Assembly: GCA_052390035.1 (NCBI GenBank)
Contig: JBQTHI010000101.1
Span: 1 to 22,301 of the forward strand
Length of the DNA: 22,301 nucleotides
Source: JBQTHI01 sp052390035
GTDB lineage: Bacteria; Actinomycetota; Acidimicrobiia; Spongiisociales; ZC4RG35
Reading direction: 5' to 3'
The first letter of the stretch is position 1, and every line of letters begins with the position of its first letter. Below the pieces are notes generated by a model, which was not told where the DNA came from, searched no databases, and saw only the letters and a program-made list of their open reading frames with translations. Both the position numbers and the translations under genes were made by a program. Positions 18,219 to 22,301 of the stretch are shown piece by piece.

Positions 18219-19433
18219 TTAAGGCACCAGACCCGGCTCGAAACGCCCGAGTTCGGCCCGGGCCACCGACCGGCGGTGAACCTCGTCCGGTCCGTCGGCA
18301 ATCTTCAGCCACCGACCCATAGACCACAACTTGGCGAGAGGAAAGTCGTCCGTAAACCCTGCCGCCCCGAATACCTGCATGGCACGATCAGCCACAAAGG
18401 TCAGGACGTCCGGGGCTACCACCTTGATGGCGGCTATCTCTACCCGCGCTCCCTTAGTCCCGAAGTGATCGATGAGCCAGGCCGTCTTGAGCACTAGCAG
18501 GCGGGCCTGATCGATCTTCATCCGCGAATCGGCAATCCACTCCTGGATAACCCCTTGCTCGGCCAGCGGCTTGCCGAAGGCCACCCTCGCCTTGGCCCGC
18601 CGACACATCATCTCAAAACACCGTTCGGCGGCGCCGATGGCCCGCATGCAGTGATGGATCCGCCCTGGACCCAACCTCGCCTGGGCGATGGTAAAGCCGC
18701 CTCCCTCTTCGCCCAGCAGGCTGGAGGCGGGCACGCGGACCCCGTCGTAGTTCACCACTGGGTGCCCACCGGGATCGTGATAGCCGAATACCGTCGGTTC
18801 CCGTTCGACGGTCACTCCCGGCGAATCGAGGGGGACCAGCACCATGCTTTGGCGACGATGGGGATCGGCCCCGGGGTCGGTGACTCCCATAACGATCGCC
18901 ACCCTGCACCTAGGGGAAGCGGCGCCGGAGGAGAACCACTTTCGGCCAGTTATTACGTATCCGGCGCCGGCGCGCTCGATCCGGGTTCGGATGTTGGTGG
19001 CGTCAGAAGAGGCGACATCCGGTTCGGTCATCGAGAAACAGGAGCGAATCTCCCCTTCGAGCAGCGGCGCCAACCATCTCTCCTTCTGTTCGGGCGTTCC
19101 GAACATGTGGAGAATCTCCATGTTCCCAGTGTCAGGCGCCGAGCAGTTGATCGCCTCGGGAGCCAGGTGCGGGCTACGACCCGTGATCTCTGCCAGGGGG
19201 GCGTACTCCTCAACTGATAGCCGAGCACCGACCTCCGGAAGGAATAAGTTCCACAGGCCCTGCGAGCGCGCCTCCTTCTTGAGCTGCTCGATCACCGGCG
19301 CGTGGAAGTTGTGGTCACCGGCGGCCCTGAGTTGGTCCTCATAGACCGGCTCGGCCGGATACACGTGTTCGTCCATGAAGCGGAGGAGCTTCTCCGACAG
19401 CGCCTCCACCTTCGACGAATATGAGAAATCCAT
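18219..19433 (-). CDS. Acyl-CoA dehydrogenase, ACAD10/11-like (FadE type)
   Basis: This FAD-dependent enzyme of 404 residues would oxidise an acyl-CoA to the 2-enoyl-CoA and pass electrons to ETF. Family features are CFSMTEPDVASSDATNI (132-148), the TGRKWFSSGA strand (162-171), and VFGYHDPGGHP with DGVRVPASSLLGEEGGGF in the middle domain. The C-terminal part has RVAFGKPLAEQ, then MQVFGAAGFTDDFPLA (352-366) and LKIADGPDEVHRRS (376-389), which resemble ACAD10/11 more than short-chain enzymes. There is no fused kinase or aminoglycoside-phosphotransferase-like domain. The substrate is unknown. The ATG at 19433 lacks a Shine-Dalgarno and has a TANNNT box 6 nt upstream. The gene lies 30 nt after the lipoprotein gene. 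Confidence 0.94.
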   Translation of the reverse strand: MDFSYSSKVEALSEKLLRFMDEHVYPAEPVYEDQLRAAGDHNFHAPVIEQLKKEARSQGLWNLFLPEVGARLSVEEYAPLAEITGRSPHLAPEAINCSAPDTGNMEILHMFGTPEQKERWLAPLLEGEIRSCFSMTEPDVASSDATNIRTRIERAGAGYVITGRKWFSSGAASPRCRVAIVMGVTDPGADPHRRQSMVLVPLDSPGVTVEREPTVFGYHDPGGHPVVNYDGVRVPASSLLGEEGGGFTIAQARLGPGRIHHCMRAIGAAERCFEMMCRRAKARVAFGKPLAEQGVIQEWIADSRMKIDQARLLVLKTAWLIDHFGTKGARVEIAAIKVVAPDVLTFVADRAMQVFGAAGFTDDFPLAKLWSMGRWLKIADGPDEVHRRSVARAELGRFEPGLVP

Positions 19434-19439
19434 CGCGTG

Positions 19440-19445
19440 ACGGTA
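19440..19445 (-). promoter_or_regulatory. Candidate -10 box of a leaderless acyl-CoA dehydrogenase transcript
   Basis: TACCGT on the minus strand fits TANNNT and lies 6 nt before the ATG at 19433, with no Shine-Dalgarno between. It sits in the 30-nt gap after the lipoprotein gene. Confidence 0.35.
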
Positions 19446-19463
19446 GCCCCGCGGCGGCGAGTA

Positions 19464-20138
19464 TCAGCCCCCGGTGCCGAGAAACTCCTGAACGTCGGCC
19501 TGTGAGAAGAACTCAGAGCTTCGATCGACGCTGCACACTTGGGAGATGGAGGTCACGAGGTTGCCGATGCTCGTCACCTCGGTCAGAGTCATATCGGCCA
19601 CGGTCCCTCCCTGATCGATGATGGCCTGCATGGCGGCAATGTCCTCCTCGCAGTCCCCGCTGGCGGCGGCTCCCTGGCCGCCCTGCCCTGCCTGGGCGGC
19701 GAAGTCGCGGATCCATTCCAGGTAGCCGACCGTACCCGGGGCCTCTTCTTCGGCCATTTCGATCATGAAGTCAAACGCCTCCTCATCGCTGATGTCGAGT
19801 TCAATGTCCTCACATCCCTTGCCAGCTATTGCCGACTCGTAGGCGGCGGTCTGCGGCTCAAGCGTCGTACCTATCTCCTCTAGCTGTCCGGTGGTCGCGT
19901 TGGCCCAGTCCACCTGCTCGACATCTGGCTCGATGTCCTGGAGAAAGGCGACAAAGGCCTCCATGCACTCTTCCGGTATCTCGTCGACACTCACGACCTC
20001 ACCGCCGCCGCTCTCTGTTGCCTCGCTCGTGGCCACGGTCGTCGCCGGAGCCTCCTCCGCGGCGGTAGTCGCCTCGCCCCCTCCCCCGCCGCAGGACGCC
20101 ACGAATACCAACACTACGGCCCATCTAATCGCGCCCAT
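19464..20138 (-). CDS. Acidic secreted lipoprotein of unknown function
   Basis: This is a 224-residue protein with a lipoprotein signal: a short N-terminus, the hydrophobic run WAVVLVFVASC, and lipobox VASC with the lipidated Cys at 16. A Gly run and a Thr/Ala/Glu-rich linker (about 17-50) follow, then an acidic, mostly helical domain with four cysteines that could make two disulfides. I recognise no family. The start is ATG 20138, because AAAGGG lies 6 nt upstream; the frame also opens at a TTG at 20144, where that box would be too close. It diverges from the M20 peptidase gene and precedes the acyl-CoA dehydrogenase gene by 30 nt. A binding or surface role is only a guess. Confidence 0.8.
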   Translation of the reverse strand: MGAIRWAVVLVFVASCGGGGGEATTAAEEAPATTVATSEATESGGGEVVSVDEIPEECMEAFVAFLQDIEPDVEQVDWANATTGQLEEIGTTLEPQTAAYESAIAGKGCEDIELDISDEEAFDFMIEMAEEEAPGTVGYLEWIRDFAAQAGQGGQGAAASGDCEEDIAAMQAIIDQGGTVADMTLTEVTSIGNLVTSISQVCSVDRSSEFFSQADVQEFLGTGG

Positions 20139-20144
20139 ACCCAA

Positions 20145-20150
20145 CCCTTT
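20145..20150 (-). promoter_or_regulatory. Lipoprotein gene ribosome binding site
   Basis: AAAGGG on the minus strand lies 6 nt before the ATG at 20138. It favours that start over the TTG at 20144, which it directly abuts. Confidence 0.5.
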
Positions 20151-20215
20151 CTGGTGGTGATCCCCTGCAGGCGGTCGACGGGTCCACCGACGACCGGAGA
20201 CAGATATTACCTACT

Positions 20216-20232
20216 ACGAGCCTCGTTACCCT
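20216..20232 (+). promoter_or_regulatory. Palindrome and candidate -10 box before the M20 peptidase gene
   Basis: A perfect inverted repeat ACGAG-C-CTCGT (20216-20226) directly abuts TACCCT (20227-20232), which fits TANNNT and ends 7 nt before the ATG at 20240. There is no Shine-Dalgarno. The palindrome could be a repressor site beside a leaderless promoter, but with 5-bp arms this is weak. Confidence 0.35.
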
Positions 20233-20239
20233 CGCGGCG

Positions 20240-21577
20240 ATGCACGAAGATCTCCGTATTCGGGTGTCCGCCAACTTTCCACGGCTTACGGAAACGCTGT
20301 CCGGACTGGTCCGAATCCCTTCGGTGAGCGCTCCCTCCTATCCGGCGGAAGCGGTGCGGAAGTCGGCCGAACAGGTGGCGGACTTGCTCCGCGGGGCCGG
20401 CTGCCAGGACGTTCAACTGCTCGAACATGAAGGCGCCCACCCGGCGGTCTTTGGACAGTTGCCAGGTCCAACGGATGCTCCCACCGTGCTTCTTTACGCC
20501 CATCACGATGTACAGCCCCCGGGCCCGGCGGGTGAGTGGCATACCGGGCCGTTCGAGCCTTTCGAGAAGGACGGGCGTTTGTACGGTCGGGGCGCGGCGG
20601 ATGACAAGGCGGGGGTGATCATGCACCTTGGGGCGCTGGCGGCGTTTGAGGGCCGACCTCCGGTGGGGATCAAGGTCTTCATCGAAGGCGAGGAGGAGGT
20701 CGGATCGCGGCACTTGCCGGGGTTTCTCGCCGCCTACGGAGAGCTGCTGCGGGCCGACTTGATCGTGATCGCCGATGCTGGCGTTTGGCGGGTTGGGGTT
20801 CCGGCCCTTACGACCTCTTTGCGAGGGCTCGTTGCTCTGATCGTGGAAGTGCGAACGTTGCGATCTGCCGTCCACTCAGGCCAGTTTGGTGGCGCCTTCC
20901 CGGATGCCCTCATCGCCCTCTCCCGGTTGATCGCCAGCCTTCATGACGACGAGGGGAACGTGGCCGTGGCCGGGCTTGAGTCATTCGAATCCGATCCGCT
21001 CGACCTGACCGAGGAGGAGCTTCGCCAGCAGATGGGAACCGTTAGGGGCCTCGAAACCATCGGCCACGGCCACCTGACAAGCCGCCTGTGGAGCAAGCCA
21101 GCCATTTCGGTGCTGGCGATCGACGCACCCGCAATCGAAGAGGCGATCAATCAGCTGGTGCCGGTGGCGCGGGCCAAGATCAGTATGCGCATCGCCCCGG
21201 GTCAGGATGGTGAGCAAGCGATCGATGCCCTCCGCCATCACCTGGACCAACATGCGCCGTGGGGTGCAAAGGTCACCATTCTCGACGCCGGCCATGGCAA
21301 CGCCTTCTCCCTCGAGACGGGTGGTTCGACGCACGACGCCTTCAGCCAGGCGATGACCGAGGCTTGGGGACGGGCGCCGGTCGACATGGGGACGGGTGGT
21401 TCGATCCCATTCGTGGCGGCATTCACCCAACAGATGCCGGAAGCCTCGGTTGTCCTCACCGGTGCCGGCGACCCTACATCGTCGGTTCACGGCCCCAATG
21501 AGAGCCAGGACCTGGCCGACCTGGAAAAGGCGGTGCTGGCCGAGGCCATCGCCCTCCGGCTACTCGCCGCCAACTGA
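20240..21577 (+). CDS. M20-family zinc metallopeptidase (dipeptidase)
   Basis: This is a cytoplasmic di-zinc peptidase of 445 residues, likely a dipeptidase of the CNDP/PepV-like type. Metal and catalytic residues are visible: H88 and D90 in YAHHDVQPP, D121 in GRGAADDKAG, E152 (general base) and E153 in EGEEEVGS, D179 in IADAG, and H417 in SSVHGPNES. The lid dimerisation domain lies at about 195-310, with H212 in AVHSGQFGG. No signal peptide is seen. The ATG at 20240 is preceded by a TANNNT box but no Shine-Dalgarno. Its last 18 nt overlap the convergent trmL gene. True substrates cannot be read from the sequence. Confidence 0.95.
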   Translation: MHEDLRIRVSANFPRLTETLSGLVRIPSVSAPSYPAEAVRKSAEQVADLLRGAGCQDVQLLEHEGAHPAVFGQLPGPTDAPTVLLYAHHDVQPPGPAGEWHTGPFEPFEKDGRLYGRGAADDKAGVIMHLGALAAFEGRPPVGIKVFIEGEEEVGSRHLPGFLAAYGELLRADLIVIADAGVWRVGVPALTTSLRGLVALIVEVRTLRSAVHSGQFGGAFPDALIALSRLIASLHDDEGNVAVAGLESFESDPLDLTEEELRQQMGTVRGLETIGHGHLTSRLWSKPAISVLAIDAPAIEEAINQLVPVARAKISMRIAPGQDGEQAIDALRHHLDQHAPWGAKVTILDAGHGNAFSLETGGSTHDAFSQAMTEAWGRAPVDMGTGGSIPFVAAFTQQMPEASVVLTGAGDPTSSVHGPNESQDLADLEKAVLAEAIALRLLAAN

Positions 21578-22033
21578 CCGGCCGAAATCGTGTTGCCGCC
21601 ATGCTTCGTAGACAACGATGGCGACTGCGTTCGCCAGATTGAGGCTGCGTATGTCGGGCTGCATGGGGATGGCGAGCACCTCGCTGACCCAAGACGCGGC
21701 GATAACGTCCTCGGGTAGTCCCACGGACTCGGGCCCGAAGAGGAAACTATCGCCAGGTTCGAATCGAATGTCGGAATAGACCGTCTGTCCTGAGCGGGCG
21801 AGTGCGAATATGCGGCCGGGCGGCGCCACCGACCGCCAGCCGTCCAGGTCTTGATGGACGCGAACAACGGCTCGGTCACGGTAGTCCATCCCAGCCCGCC
21901 GAAGCCTGGAGTCCTCGAGGCTGAAACCCAACGGTTCGATCAGGTGAAGCACGCATCCTGTGTTGGCCGCCAGTCGCATGCAGTTTCCGGTGTTCGGGGG
22001 AATCTCCGGCTGAAATAGAACGATCTGAAACAC
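21560..22033 (-). CDS. trmL: tRNA (cytidine(34)-2'-O)-methyltransferase, SPOUT family
   Basis: This 157-residue SPOUT methyltransferase (TrmL/YibK) methylates the 2'-O of the wobble base 34 in certain leucine tRNAs using SAM. The whole family pattern is present: VLFQPEIPPNTGNCMRLAANTG (5-26), the LEDSRLRRAGMDY stretch, FGPESVGLP near 99-107, and the trefoil-knot C-terminus IPMQPDIRSLNLANAVAIVVYEAWRQ. The start is GTG, fixed by the conserved MFQIVLFQPEIPPN N-terminus. It begins one base after the stop of the truncated nucS frame, so the two are translationally coupled. Its 3' end overlaps the convergent M20 gene by 18 bp. Confidence 0.96.
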   Translation of the reverse strand: MFQIVLFQPEIPPNTGNCMRLAANTGCVLHLIEPLGFSLEDSRLRRAGMDYRDRAVVRVHQDLDGWRSVAPPGRIFALARSGQTVYSDIRFEPGDSFLFGPESVGLPEDVIAASWVSEVLAIPMQPDIRSLNLANAVAIVVYEAWRQHDFGRSVGGE

Positions 22034-22034
22034 C

Positions 22035-22187
22035 TCAGAACAACCGCAGGGCCCCGGAGTCGACCTCCTTCAAGCCCTCATAGTCGACCTCGACCGCGTG
22101 GATGCCGGCCGATTGGGCATGGAGCCACGCCTGCGGCGTGATCGATTGGGCCACCACCAGGCGCATGACCGGGGAGGCTAGGTCGCC
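22035..22187 (-). CDS. nucS: Endonuclease NucS/EndoMS, C-terminal fragment (5' part missing)
   Basis: About 50 codons of open frame end 1 nt before trmL. The product reads as the NucS C-terminus: VVAQSITPQAWLHAQSAG matches the family's AAQ-x-I-x-PQAR stretch, then GIHAVEVDYEGL matches GIRCV-x-LDYDAL, and the protein ends in ALRLF. NucS cleaves both strands at mismatches and is the mismatch-repair nuclease of many Actinomycetota, which lack MutS/MutL. A C-terminal LRLF-type motif has been reported to bind the sliding clamp and activate the enzyme. The catalytic region is absent: upstream of codon GGC (22185-22187) there is an in-frame TAG (22188-22190) and then low-complexity sequence. I read this as an assembly edge rather than a true pseudogene. 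An ATG at 22166 would give a 43-residue frame but is not a believable start. Confidence 0.7.
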   Translation of the reverse strand, partial: GDLASPVMRLVVAQSITPQAWLHAQSAGIHAVEVDYEGLKEVDSGALRLF

Positions 22188-22190
22188 CTA

Positions 22191-22301
22191 GCCCGGACCC
22201 CCCCCTGTTTTGGGGGGGGGGGGGGCGGGGGGGCGGCGGGCCGCCCCCGGCGCGCCCCCGACGCCGGGCCAGCCCGCCGCGGCCCGCCGCCCGCAACACA
22301 C
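22191..22301. other. Low-complexity G/C-run contig end, probably unreliable sequence
   Basis: The last ~110 bases contain C8, G14 (22212-22225) and G7 runs followed by near-pure G/C sequence. They do not continue the NucS reading frame in any way I can see. C8-TGTTTT-G8 can also fold on itself. Long poly-G next to a broken frame is typical of sequencing or assembly failure, so no gene should be called here. Confidence 0.7.

Noticed and set aside
22078..22299. A 73-codon frame in the terminal G/C-run region
   Set aside because: It is mostly translated homopolymer (Gly/Pro/Arg) from doubtful sequence and competes with the NucS C-terminal frame.

Overview
The window is a gene-dense, GC-rich bacterial segment, about 22.3 kb, and looks like part of an uncultured Actinomycetota genome. 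Three things point there: a WhiB-type four-cysteine regulator, the 3' end of a NucS/EndoMS mismatch endonuclease gene, and S-layer-homology-like repeats carrying paired cysteines. The repeat style, the RpoB/RpoC sequences and frequent GTG/TTG starts make a deep lineage such as Acidimicrobiia my best guess. That last step is inference, because no phylogeny could be run.

Layout. From 38 to 7375 (minus strand) lie rpoB and rpoC, with their own sigma-70 promoter at 7510-7539 and a leader of about 130 nt. A MarR-type regulator (7590-8045, plus) diverges from rpoB. A class I PLP aminotransferase (minus) faces it and diverges from an oligopeptidase B (plus). Next come a secreted M15-type zinc peptidase with calcium-loop repeats and three SLH-like repeats, and a membrane acyltransferase 3 protein (both plus). 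Together these two suggest a small cell-envelope module. From 14844 to 20138 everything is on the minus strand. In transcription order it reads: an acidic lipoprotein, an acyl-CoA dehydrogenase of ACAD10/11 type, a WhiB regulator, a class V PLP enzyme that resembles cysteine desulfurases but lacks the catalytic cysteine, O-acetylhomoserine sulfhydrylase (metY), and a YccU-type CoA-binding protein. The last three are tightly packed (11 nt and 0 nt gaps) and form a probable sulfur or amino-acid operon. The right end has an M20 metallodipeptidase (plus), an overlapping convergent trmL (minus), and upstream of trmL a truncated nucS 3' end.

The last ~110 bases (22191-22301) are low-complexity G/C runs that break the nucS reading frame and look like a bad contig end. 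Several genes have no Shine-Dalgarno but carry a TANNNT box 6-7 nt before the start codon, which suggests leaderless transcription. I found no tRNA, rRNA, CRISPR array, insertion sequence or prophage, and no clearly new multi-gene system. The most worthwhile leads are the cysteine-less desulfurase-like gene coupled to metY, the M15-repeat-SLH fusion, and the leaderless promoter pattern. No gene-free stretch exceeds 300 bases.
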